From NCBI RefSeq assembly GCF_905147365.1, contig NC_056427.1:3601001-3665000 (forward strand): 64,000 nt of DNA, given 5' to 3'. Both the position numbers and the translations under genes were made by a program. The notes beneath the pieces were generated by a model. That model ran no database searches and was not told the DNA's origin. It worked only from the letters and a program-made list of their open reading frames with translations. Of the stretch, positions 54,861 through 64,000 are shown in pieces (positions within the stretch are counted from its first letter, which is position 1; every line of letters begins with the position of its first letter). The DNA is from Aricia agestis (lineage: Eukaryota > Arthropoda > Insecta > Lepidoptera > Lycaenidae).

Positions 54861-57800
54861 TATATCGATGGCCCCAACGAATAAACGTGCAATCGAAAAA
54901 AGACAACTTTTCAGGAAGCCAAAAAAACGTTTGGGACCACATAACTTTGAATACATAATAAATAGACAAATATAATGTATAATCAAATTAAAGGTTAAAA
55001 AAATATCTTTCAGCTCATATATTTATTAAAAATCAAATATTAACGGTTTACCACATATTTAAGAAAAACCATATTAAATTATTATTCTAGTGAATAATAT
55101 GTGACTTGTTAACACTATTGTATTAATGCACGTTTATTCGTGTCATAAATTAAATTTTAACAAGTGCAGTGAAATGTTGCATGGTTATTCTACGTATATT
55201 TTTTCCCCCTGAGCCATGCTCTGGTCATTTACACGCTTATTCTTGTATATTTTGTTGCTTTTACATGTTTGTAAAGATAAAAGCCCGTATATTAGTGTTA
55301 AGAAGATTGACTCATTATTTATGTCTTACGACCTTATTAGTGCATGGTATAAAATGTAAATATATACTAAAATAATGAAATGGAAGAGTTTGTTTGTTTG
55401 AATGCGCTAATCTCAGGAACTACTGGTTCGATTTGAAAAATTCTTTCGTTGTGACATGTCTCATTTATCGAGGAAGTATATAAACTATAAATTATCACTC
55501 TAAGACTAATAGAAGTGAGTAAACGTAGGAAAACGTGGAATAAACCAGGAAAATTATTTGAAGCCACTTATCTCGCCAACTACTAGATCAATTTTTAAGT
55601 TATTTGGTACAGATGTAGAGTAGACCATAACGTGAAGAAACATAGGCTATTTTTAGCGGAAAAATGTACAGTTTACGTTAAATTTCTCATTTATGCGGGC
55701 GAGGCCGCGTGGAACGTCTAGTTAGCTTATATTTTCTTGTTGACGGTTCAGTAAAAAAATGTTGTTGACCTTTTCTTGTTGTTGACAAAATATATTGACC
55801 TCCCTCGCGCCTATACGAGGACACATACATATAAAATGAAGTACAACCTTGCTTATAGATCCTTCAAGAGAGAGATCACTCGGACAAAGAAACAGCACGT
55901 CAATAGTATTGGTGAGAGACTCGAGTGCCTTCCTTTGGAAACCCGTGAATTTTCGTCTCTGGTCTAAGCTATTGAAGGATATTTCTGAAAGCCATCCTAC
56001 TATCCCTACAAGTAGGAAATGGATCGTTGGCCCACGACGCAAAATACAAAGACCATCTTCTGGGTAAGCTCTTTGCTAAAAACCGCCGACCATACCACGA
56101 TGCAGGGGCATCATGTCGGATATTAGGTTACATTAGCGCTCAATGTGAATAGCCCTGCGTGCCCTTGATATCCAAAAGTCGAGTGGGCCTGACGGAATCC
56201 CTCCTATTGTGTTGAAAAAGTGTGCTTTAGAGTTGGCTCCAGTCTTAACGCGTCGTTTTCATTTCTCCCACTCTTGTGGCATTGTCCCGGTTGTCTGGCT
56301 GTCCAAGGTTGACAAAGGCTGTCTTCTAAGAAGAAGACAGCCTTGGTGTATCCGATCCTCAAAAAGGTGACCGCTCAAATCCTTTCAAATACAGACCGAT
56401 CGCTAAAACCTCCGTCTTCTCGAAGATAATGGAATCCATTATCAGCTCTTTCGATACTTGGGCGGCCAAACATTATTAAGCGACAAATACGTCAAACAGT
56501 ACGGGTTCCAAAAGGGTCGCTTAGCTGGTTATCTCTTGGCGTACCAAACTCATCGTTGGGCTCAGGTGATTGTGTGGAAAGGAGAGGCATTGGCTGTTAG
56601 TTTGGACGTGGACGTGGAGTTTGGCTCAAAGCGCTACTATCAAAGCTTCCGTCATAATATGGGATTCCCAAGAATTGATGTAAATAGGTCACAAGTTTTT
56701 TGGCAGATCAATGACAATAAGTTACAGACCAACGGCATTTATTGCTATGCGGATGATAGTACAGGTGATACCCTATCTACCGGTTTCCACCATATTTCTC
56801 GGCTGAATGCTATTGACATCGAAACGATATGTCTTAAATAGAGAATTCACAGGAGAAAGTATCTGAATGGGGTAGACAATACTTAGTCCAATCCAACCCC
56901 GCCAAGTCTGCGCGTTCAAAACTAAAAGTAACCAAAGGTCGTTTATCTTCGTTTTCAGGGCACCTCTTTAACAATCCCCTCCCAGCATTGAAAAACTTGA
57001 CGTAAGCATATCAAGCGAAGTCCAGTTCCCATGTCATCTAGTGAGTGATGCCAAGTTAGCCTCGAAAAAACTTGGTGTTCTTAACAGGACGAGACAGTAT
57101 TTCAGTCTGGACTAATGTCTGCAACTCTAAAAGATGCAGGTTCGGCCTCACATAATACTGATCAATACTTTTCTCGTTTCTGGGCCCCCAACGAAGGGCC
57201 GCTCGAATTTCTGACTGCCATAATGTTTCAAACAGGCTGAATCCCTTTGAATTACGCCGAGATGGAAGTGCTCTGAGGAATTGTTCGGAATCATACCTCC
57301 TGCAACTTTTCGTCAACGTTCCACGTGAAAAATATACCATCCTCATATACCTTGATGAGTGGCAGTTTTCCACCGTGCTTTTTTCGCCTAACTTTCTGCC
57401 ACGCACAGTAAAATTTCGAATTAACTGTCACCAGTAGTATTTCCGGACCTGCAAACCTTCAAGAAGAGAGGATATTTCCTTTTAAAAAACCGGCAACTCA
57501 CCAGCAGCTCTTCTGATAATCTTTACAATAGCTCTTCGAATAACCTTTAAGAAAACAGAAAAGACAAGAGAAAATAGTAAAAGATAATAGAATAGCTGTG
57601 ATTATTATATTCAAAGTTTCGCCATCTGCAATGAGGCATTACTCATAGAAGTCACTTGCATTTTTACACGAATAATCATGCAAGAGTTATAACCCAAAAG
57701 AAATGATAGACATGTGCGCCAGATTATTTTAACACGTTTTTTCTGGTGAACTCAAATTAACAAAGAATCCGCAATAAGCGCATGTTTTATTATTAATATG

Positions 57801-57970
57801 GTTTAAGTTATTATTTTTTCCGTACAATAAAGGTCTACATTGCTATAAAATCGTTATTTTAAGTCAAAAAATTTACATAGGTGTATCATAGGCTATGCAA
57901 ACGAAAAATCAAAAAAAAATTTTTTTGGGTAAGAGCTCTTGCACGTTTATTCGTTGGGGCCATCGATATA
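54861..57970. mobile_element. Inverted-repeat-bounded segment (probable DNA transposon)
   Basis: The left 32 bases (tatatcgatggccccaacga ...) and right 32 bases (... tcgttggggccatcgatata) are exact complements 3.1 kb apart. TATA at both outer edges could be the target duplication. Variants of cacgtttattcgtg recur inside the left part (55130, 55225) and near 57665. The interior is largely a decayed LINE. No transposase found. Confidence 0.6.
55840..57530 (+). pseudogene. Decayed Jockey-like LINE ORF2 and 3' end
   Basis: Frame-shifting remnants read in order: YRSFKREITRTKKQHVNSIG; an IQKSSGPDGIPPIVLKKCA-type linker (near 56165); QYGFQKGRLAGYLLAYQTHR; GEALAVSLDVDVEF; ICYADDS-type catalytic motif (gctatgcggatgatagtaca, 56749); and a C-terminal part ending tccggacctgcaaaccttca, agaagagaggatatttcctt and ccggcaactcaccagcagct. 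Many stops and shifts. The 3' end (57430-57530) is the same tail as in the composite short retroposons. Confidence 0.8.
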
Positions 57971-57982
57971 GACGAATGCGTA

Positions 57983-58691
57983 AAGAGTCCGTATACGAAA
58001 TTTTGCCGATTTCGCTGATTAACAGACGTGATTTAACAGTTAAAATACAGTATTTCTATAAGTTTTAATGCACAACATGTAAGATCATTTCAATTATAAT
58101 ATCTAATGTTGGAGCTAGATGTTTGTTTTTTTTTAAGTATTTTTAAATAATCCAACTCAAACCCTCGACAGTTTTGTGATTTTTGCTGTAAAAGGTTTAG
58201 AATATCATTTGTTTACGGATTGTCTTGACATTTTAACGGTATGAAAAAAATACAATGTACTGTTGAGAAAGTCGTCTATACAATGTTGGAAATACTTTTT
58301 ACCACTTTAATATGAAATAGTTTAGTAAAAAAATATGTTACTCGGCAAAATTTTAGAGAAAATTGCTGTTAATTTCGGCAACTTGGAGCTGTAATTCATA
58401 AAAAGAAAACGACAGAAATAATCTATGATAAAATTCTATCCAATTCGAGAAAAAAGAAAAAAAAAAGAAAAGCAAATTGTGTCAAAAAATACGATTCAAA
58501 ACAACCTAAATCTCACATTAGTCTTGCGGTGAGTAATATAATATGAGATTTAGGTTGTTTTGAATCGTGTTTTTTTGGCACAATTTGTTTTTTTTTTTTT
58601 CAATTTTCTCGAATTGGATAGAATTTTATCTATATAGATTATTTCGGTCGTTTTCTTCAAAATTTCGCCAAAATTTCGTAAACGGACTCTT
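57983..58691. mobile_element. ~710-bp TIR element
   Basis: Left aagagtccgtatacgaaatt and right aatttcgtaaacggactctt are inverted with one mismatch in the 23-base ends. The inner half also folds back (gattcaaaacaacctaaatc / gatttaggttgttttgaatc; attctatccaattcgag / ctcgaattggatagaat). No ORF. Abuts the preceding segment. Confidence 0.8.
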
Positions 58692-58733
58692 CAAACAAAT
58701 CTTTTATTCTTTCCAAAAACTTCTCAGATTGTT

Positions 58734-59049
58734 ATTTTTTTTTTATGAAATAAGGGGGCAAACGAGCAAACGGGTCACCTGATGGAAAGCAACTTCCGTC
58801 GCCCATGGACACTCGCAGCATCAGAAGAGTTGCAAGTGCGTTGCCGGCCTTTTAAGAGGGAATAGGGTAGGGAAGGGAAGGGAATAGGGGAGGGTAGGGA
58901 AGGAAATGGGGTAGGGGATTGGGCCTCCGGTAAACTCACTCACTCGGCGAAACACACCGCAAGCGCTGTTTCACGCCGTTTTTTTGTGAGAACGTGGTAT
59001 TTCTCCGGTCGAGCCGGCCCATTTGTGCCGAAGCATGGCTCTCCCACGT
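58734..59049 (-). repeat. Composite short retroposon, copy
   Basis: Antisense full-length copy from T-run atgaaataagggggcaaacg to ggctctcccacgt. Confidence 0.9.
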
Positions 59050-59315
59050 ATAAAACCAGGATCAGTATTCCGCATATTTTCTCCCCCTGTTTTGTTACGT
59101 AGTATATGTACCTACAGCGGATATAAATTCTTTCCCCAATTTCCGTTGTCGCCTGGCGCGGGAATGCTTTGCCGAAATATTTATCTCCCCGAATATGACC
59201 CAAACAAGACAATTTACACCAGCGGTGCTCAACCGTCTTTTGTACGGACCGCAAATAAGTTTTGGTGCATCGCGGACCGCAATTAAAATTTTAAGCCTTG
59301 GCCTTTGAGCGTGGC

Positions 59316-59545
59316 GACCGAATCAAGAAATTCCATAACGAAAATAAACCTAACACGGGGGGGTGTTAGGTTTGTTTTCGTTCGATAGCTGTGCCAGTCG
59401 GTGCGACGTTATCAGACTTCAGTACGGTGTTTGTGTTTGCGACCAGACGTATGGGAATTATTATTGCATAAGTTGATAAAAAATTATATTATGTTATTGC
59501 ATAAAAGCTATTGCTTTACCGCGGCAGTCCCTAAGTGCCACACGT
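59316..59545 (+). repeat. gcggcagtccc repeat, copy 3
   Basis: gcgaccgaatcaagaaattc, a small inverted aacctaacac / gtgttaggtt around a G-run, ggtgtttgtg, accgcggcagtccctaagtg. The next transposon is inserted at its end. Confidence 0.65.
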
Positions 59546-59549
59546 ATTT

Positions 59550-62173
59550 CGCCCATGACTATTAACAATGTCGGATGTGAAAAACGACAACTTTACAGGA
59601 GAGCGATTCAAAGTCTAAATTGTGCATAACTTTTTACTTATTTCAAGTAGGATCATGAAATTGCAGGGTAATACTATAAAAGCTATTTACGTTTGATATG
59701 TTATTATGAGTATCTCGTATTTTATGCCTAAATATGAGAAAAGTCACTTCTGACCTTTTTAACGGGGTACGTGTAATGCTGATTTGTCGGAAGTGCCAGA
59801 ACCGACATTGTTGCTTGTAGAATCGATGATTGCTTGTCGGAAGTGGCATTTACGACATTGTTAAGTGATAATTGTTAATTTAAAAATATGTCGCATGTAG
59901 AAATTACCAACAAAAACGACAACAATTTAAAGAAAAAAATAGTTTTATGGATTTCTGTCAAATAAAACGTAAAAACAATGTACGTATGAAAATACAAAAC
60001 ATTTCTTATGATTTAAATAATTCGGAAAATCAAATTTTCATCCGAAATGAAAACTTACTTAAAACATTGAAATTAAAAATTATTACCGACACTATTTTGT
60101 TGACTTTTGATAGCATAACTTAAATTAACTAAACAAAATAAAAAATAAAAAAATATATATTAATTATACAAAGAAAAAGTTTGTTTTATTCGTATGTTTG
60201 TTTTTATTGAATGGGCTCAATAACTACTCAACAAATTTTAAAATTCTTTTACTTTTGGAAAGCTACATCATTTGCAAAGAACAAAAGCTATGTATTATTC
60301 TGAAAAATATTAGGGATCCTACCGAAAATAGCAAAAATATAACCCAAAGTGGTAAAAATTTGCCACAAATTTCATTATTTCGCTTCCGCTACGAAAAATA
60401 CTGATGATACATCAAAATAATGTTACACATGTTTATAGTACTCATCATTATCTACAAAAAAGCCCAGGGCAGCTTATGTCTATCTTTTATGTATTAACCA
60501 TTACTTTCATTAAAAAGTTTACTTCAAATCATCTTCTTCTAGCATGACTTTTTTTGCATATTCGTTATTAATCCTTACCTACATAAATATCAAAACATTA
60601 ATTGGAATTATGTGAAAAATAGAATTGTCCTTTAAATTATTACCATGAGCCAAATATTTTAGAAGTAAGGTTTGATTAAAGCTCAAAATAAGGCGCCCGC
60701 GCCGACGCGGCAACGGCGGCGGCTACCACGAATGTGTAATGGAAAATATTATATTTGCAAGTCGAACGACTGGCTATCGATCTCATCTAGATCTTCCAAA
60801 TATGCTGGAGAGATGATAGTGCCTAAATGTGTGGGGAATACAAAAAGTATTGACGAAGGACTGAGTGTTTTGCAGGCCCATGAAATGAAGTTCGCGGAGT
60901 CAAGTAGTTCTTAAAAATTTCTACATTTTAGGATACTTATGTACCACCACATGACAGCCTTGCTTACATGAAAAATTGAGATTAGTAGGTATTTATCAAA
61001 TTAATTATTCAAATGCAGTCTTCTTCATCCGAGATTTTCTCTGATACATTGTGGTATTTTAAATAACATTTTAGATATTATTTTTGGGAATTATGTCACT
61101 TTTACATAATTAGAGTAAATCTTTATATTTGTTGCCTACCTTTTTTTTTTTTTTTGCTTAATAGCAAAATGCCAAGAAAGTCTGGCTTTATTGCGTCTAC
61201 TAGTCACCAAATCGCAAAACCATGAAAAATACGATTAATAAATAAAAAATTATATTAATTCATTACGTATGACATGTGCCAACAAAAACCTAATTTTCGC
61301 ACAAAAATTACCCATTTTAAAGCCTTTTGAAATTTCTTAAAAGTCGGTAAGCAACGACAGATATGGTACAAACTACAAGCGCCATTTAATCAATAAGAAA
61401 AGTAAATGAAATGATTATGATTTAGTACTACCGACATTTTACCAATTTATAAATCCACATAACAATGTCAGAAGTGGCACTACCGACAATTTAACCACTT
61501 ATAAAACCGATTAAAAATGTCGTATGTGGTACTACCGACATTTTACACATTTGAAAAACCAGTTAAGAACGTTGGATGTGGTACATCCTACAATTTTAGT
61601 TACCTACGATAAATTAATGTTGATGAAGTTAAGAATTCATCTCATAATCAAATCTAAAGCAATAAAACATAAGCTTTACTGTTAAAAATATTATAAAGAA
61701 TAGTAAATACCATTTTCCGCACTAGCTTTAGCTTTGGACATAATATTACCATCAGCATTTTTTGCCTTTTACTATATTTTTCTTCATTTCGTTGAGTACC
61801 AAGTTTTAATTGGCCGTGCTGATCTTGTAGACATTGAAAATGGCGTCGAAAAGTAAAAAAATATAACTACGGTAGCAAAAAAAAACAAGTGACAGCGCGA
61901 CGTCTATTCCCTCCGTTAACATAGTTGGATGTGGCACATCGTGCGCTCTTACTCGCTTCCGCGTTCCGTTAATAACGTAGGTAGTGACTATATGACATTG
62001 TTAGCGGGCTATCTTAGTAATATACGACATTTTTAATGTGACTATTTCAGAAACTACGCATAATATAGATTTTTCTTTTCAGCTCATGATAGCCTTGGTT
62101 ATAAGGACATATTTTATGAAATAAAACAAAAATGACGATTTTGCACATCCGACATTGTTAATAGTCATGGGCG
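59550..62173. mobile_element. DNA transposon with 30-bp TIRs and palindromic subterminal motifs
   Basis: Perfect 30-base ends (left cgcccatgactattaacaat..., right ...attgttaatagtcatgggcg) and ATTT on both flanks (59546-59549, 62174-62177). Subterminal zones carry repeated gtcggaagtggcactaccga-like near-palindromes (59783, 59834, 61430, 61465, 61517, 61570). No complete transposase; superfamily unknown. Confidence 0.8.
60672..60914 (+). CDS. Small unassigned ORF in the transposon
   Basis: 80 codons from a TTG; basic start (APAPTRQRRRLPRMCNGKYY) then ICKSNDWLSISSRSSKYAGE and MIVPKCVGNTKS. GC-richer at its start than the surrounding element. No family recognised. It could be the end of an exon (a g before a possible acceptor) or a captured gene fragment. 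Low confidence that it is translated. Confidence 0.25.
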   Translation: MIKAQNKAPAPTRQRRRLPRMCNGKYYICKSNDWLSISSRSSKYAGEMIVPKCVGNTKSIDEGLSVLQAHEMKFAESSSS

Positions 62174-62273
62174 ATTTTAGGACTATAATAAGAATGTTCT
62201 TCAAAATTAGCGATTTAAAAGTGGAAATAATTCACGACTTTTACGACGAATTCGCGCTATTTTGCCGGTGGGC

Positions 62274-62750
62274 GTAAGAGGATACCACAGCGGCTAGAGA
62301 AATGAAAAAAAAGTACGTGTAATATCTATAGCTGTCTCCCTTACCTCAAGCCTATACCGCAGAACGCGATAGAGACAACTGCAGAAAATCCAGAAAATCA
62401 ACGATTCGTTGTCCCCTGATTCCTTCTCCAAAACTTAACCGATTTTAGTACTTTTTTCATTAAAGATTAAAAAAAGGCTTGAGCTGTGTTCCTATGTTTT
62501 GCTTTTTTTGTATAATCTATCCAAAACTGTTTTCTGGACGTATGAACACAGTGGAAAATCTGGCCATTTTTTTGGGTTTTTGAACGTTCATATCTTATTT
62601 AATAATTAAATTATGAAAAAAAAGAAAACATAGGGACATTGTATTAGTGGCCGTAGATATTCAGGAAAAAAATTATAACTCTACTAGCATTATCCAGGGA
62701 GGAAACAGGGGACAACGTTTGTATGGAAAAAATGGCGGTGTGGAATCCTT
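62274..62750 (+). mobile_element. MITE D, copy 4 (ends decayed)
   Basis: Starts taagaggataccacagcggc and ends ggcggtgtggaatcctt. Body as in the other copies, but the flanking TTAA is lost on both sides. Confidence 0.8.
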
Positions 62751-63005
62751 CACGCGGGCTACTGCTAATGTCCTGGCAGGCCGCAGGTTGAGTATAGCTG
62801 GTTTACACGGATTCCGAGTGGGGCATAAAAATAATTCCTCTCCAATTCCGCTACGTGGAAGTTATTTGCATGAAATAACTGTTACAAGCTGTAATCGAAG
62901 AATTACAACGAAAGTTTAGGTTGGAGCACTGGTAATCCTTACTTCCATACTCTTACTTATACTCTTCACGCTTTTCTTTTCAGATTCTTTTAGTTTGGAC
63001 TTTTC

Positions 63006-63349
63006 TTTTTTTTTTTTTTATGAAATAAGGGGACAAACGAGCAAACGGGTCGCCTGATGGAAAGCAACTTCCGTCGCCCATGGACACTCGCAGCATCAGA
63101 AGAGCTGCAAGTGCGTTGCCGGCCTTTTAAGAGGGAATAGGGTAATAGAGGAGGGTAGGGAAGGGAAGGGAAGGGAATAGTTGAGGGTAGGGAAAGGAAT
63201 AGGGTAGGGGTTAGGGGATTGGGCCTCCTGTAAACTCACTCACTCGGCGAAACACAGCGCAAGCGCTGTTTCACGCCGGTTTTCTGTGAGAACGTGGTAT
63301 TTATCCGGTCGAGCCGGCCCATTCGTGCCGAAGCATGGCTCTCCCACGT
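63006..63349 (-). repeat. Composite short retroposon, copy
   Basis: Antisense full-length copy ending ggctctcccacgt; 165 bases upstream of exon 13. Confidence 0.9.
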
Positions 63350-63513
63350 ATAAATATTTCGGATATTTTCCATCGGTTGTAGACATGGGAGTCCTTCTCG
63401 AAAAAGTCCATAAATGCTTCAACCATGAAAATGTTTGATGTCTTTTTTCTTGAATCCTTGAATCCCTTCACACATCAGGTTTTCTTTAACATTAACAAGG
63501 AAATGTTTTACAG

Positions 63514-63667
63514 GAATTTGCCTTCTTGGAAGAATCTTTAGATGGCGGTCTGACAAAGTCTACTCTCGTCATCAGGAAGAGTAGTGCCAGCCATTTCGGT
63601 GTCTACAATTGTACGGTCTCTAATGCCTATGGGAGTGACAGCATTGATATCAATTTGGTTCCTGACA
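63514..63667 (+). CDS. rst: rst exon 13: second half of Ig5
   Basis: Acceptor ttacag|gaa (phase 0), donor gaca|gtaagt (phase 1). Reads EFAFLEESLDGGLTKSTLVI, RKSSASHFGVYNCTVSNAYG, SDSIDINLVPD. HFGVYNCTV carries the second Ig5 cysteine and a sequon (NCT); the fly has HFGKYNCTVMNSYG. The open phase-1 donor shows the gene continues to transmembrane and cytoplasmic exons beyond the window. Confidence 0.95.
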
Positions 63668-64000
63668 GTAAGTTCTGATTTTATTTCATTTTGCATACTT
63701 TAGTTTTTTTTTGTGCATTTCATTTAGTTTATTCACTGTATTTGATAAGTACGTAACACAAACATTACTTTGTTTTGTAAAAACATTAATATTGAACAAC
63801 TTCGGTTATAACATATAACATACAGCATTGTTAACATAAATTCCTAGATCATCTTAGGATTCTATCTGTAACACACAAGCTTGTAAATCTATAAGTGTTG
63901 AAGGTTTATTATTTATAAAATTGTCATCCTTTACAATAATTTTATTTTCCTCTTTTTCATCTCCTAATACGGTATCTGTTTCTTTTCTAAAATAATCATC
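63668..64000. other. Start of the next rst intron
   Basis: AT-rich; no further exon or repeat recognised before the window ends. Confidence 0.6.

Noticed and set aside
62647..62919. 90-codon ORF
   Set aside because: The first third is MITE D sequence; the rest has no recognisable domain.

Overview
The window is eukaryotic, from an insect and most likely a moth or butterfly (Lepidoptera). It is AT-rich, its only host gene is split by large introns, and it is packed with repeats I recognise from lepidopteran genomes: tRNA-headed SINEs, short Helitron-like elements with A|TC...CTAG|T ends, TTAA- and TAA-flanked MITEs, and a repeat ending in CGACTCGCACTTGGCCG. No bacterial operon, CRISPR array or functional tRNA/rRNA gene was seen.

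The host gene is the ortholog of Drosophila roughest / irregular chiasm C (rst), with its paralog kirre as the alternative. It encodes an immunoglobulin-superfamily adhesion protein of the Neph/IRM group. It lies on the + strand and fills the window from about 11.2 kb to 63.7 kb. Thirteen coding exons were placed by frame, AG/GT borders, matching phases and recalled family sequence. They run from the end of the signal peptide (EQKFAMEPQDQ) through Ig1 (exons 1-4), Ig2 (4-6), Ig3 (7-9), Ig4 (10-11) and most of Ig5 (12-13). The transmembrane and cytoplasmic exons lie beyond 64 kb; the first exon(s) with 5'UTR and promoter lie upstream or were not recognised. Introns range from 497 to 13,732 bases.

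The rest is mobile DNA. 1-11 kb: tRNA SINEs, nested MITEs, Helitron-like elements. 12-31 kb: fold-back MITEs, a 118-bp near-perfect hairpin, a minisatellite beside exon 6, LINE fragments. 39.2-42.7 kb: a non-LTR retrotransposon with an unbroken 976-codon endonuclease/reverse transcriptase ORF. 42.9-45.5 kb: a PIF/Harbinger-like element with TAA target duplications, iterated ends, subterminal arrays and a MADF-like ORF. 47.8-48.6 kb: a three-layer nest (short retroposon in hAT MITE in Helitron). 54.9-58.0 kb: an inverted-repeat-bounded segment enclosing a decayed LINE. 59.55-62.17 kb: a DNA transposon with perfect 30-bp ends and palindromic subterminal motifs.

The most unusual gene-related observation is that the 3' end of exon 9 and its adjoining intron is present three times in tandem. 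The second copy keeps the frame and a splice donor and differs mostly at third codon positions. A composite short retroposon (about 17 full or partial copies) shares its 3' tail with a LINE whose relic is also in the window, which suggests that LINE mobilised it.
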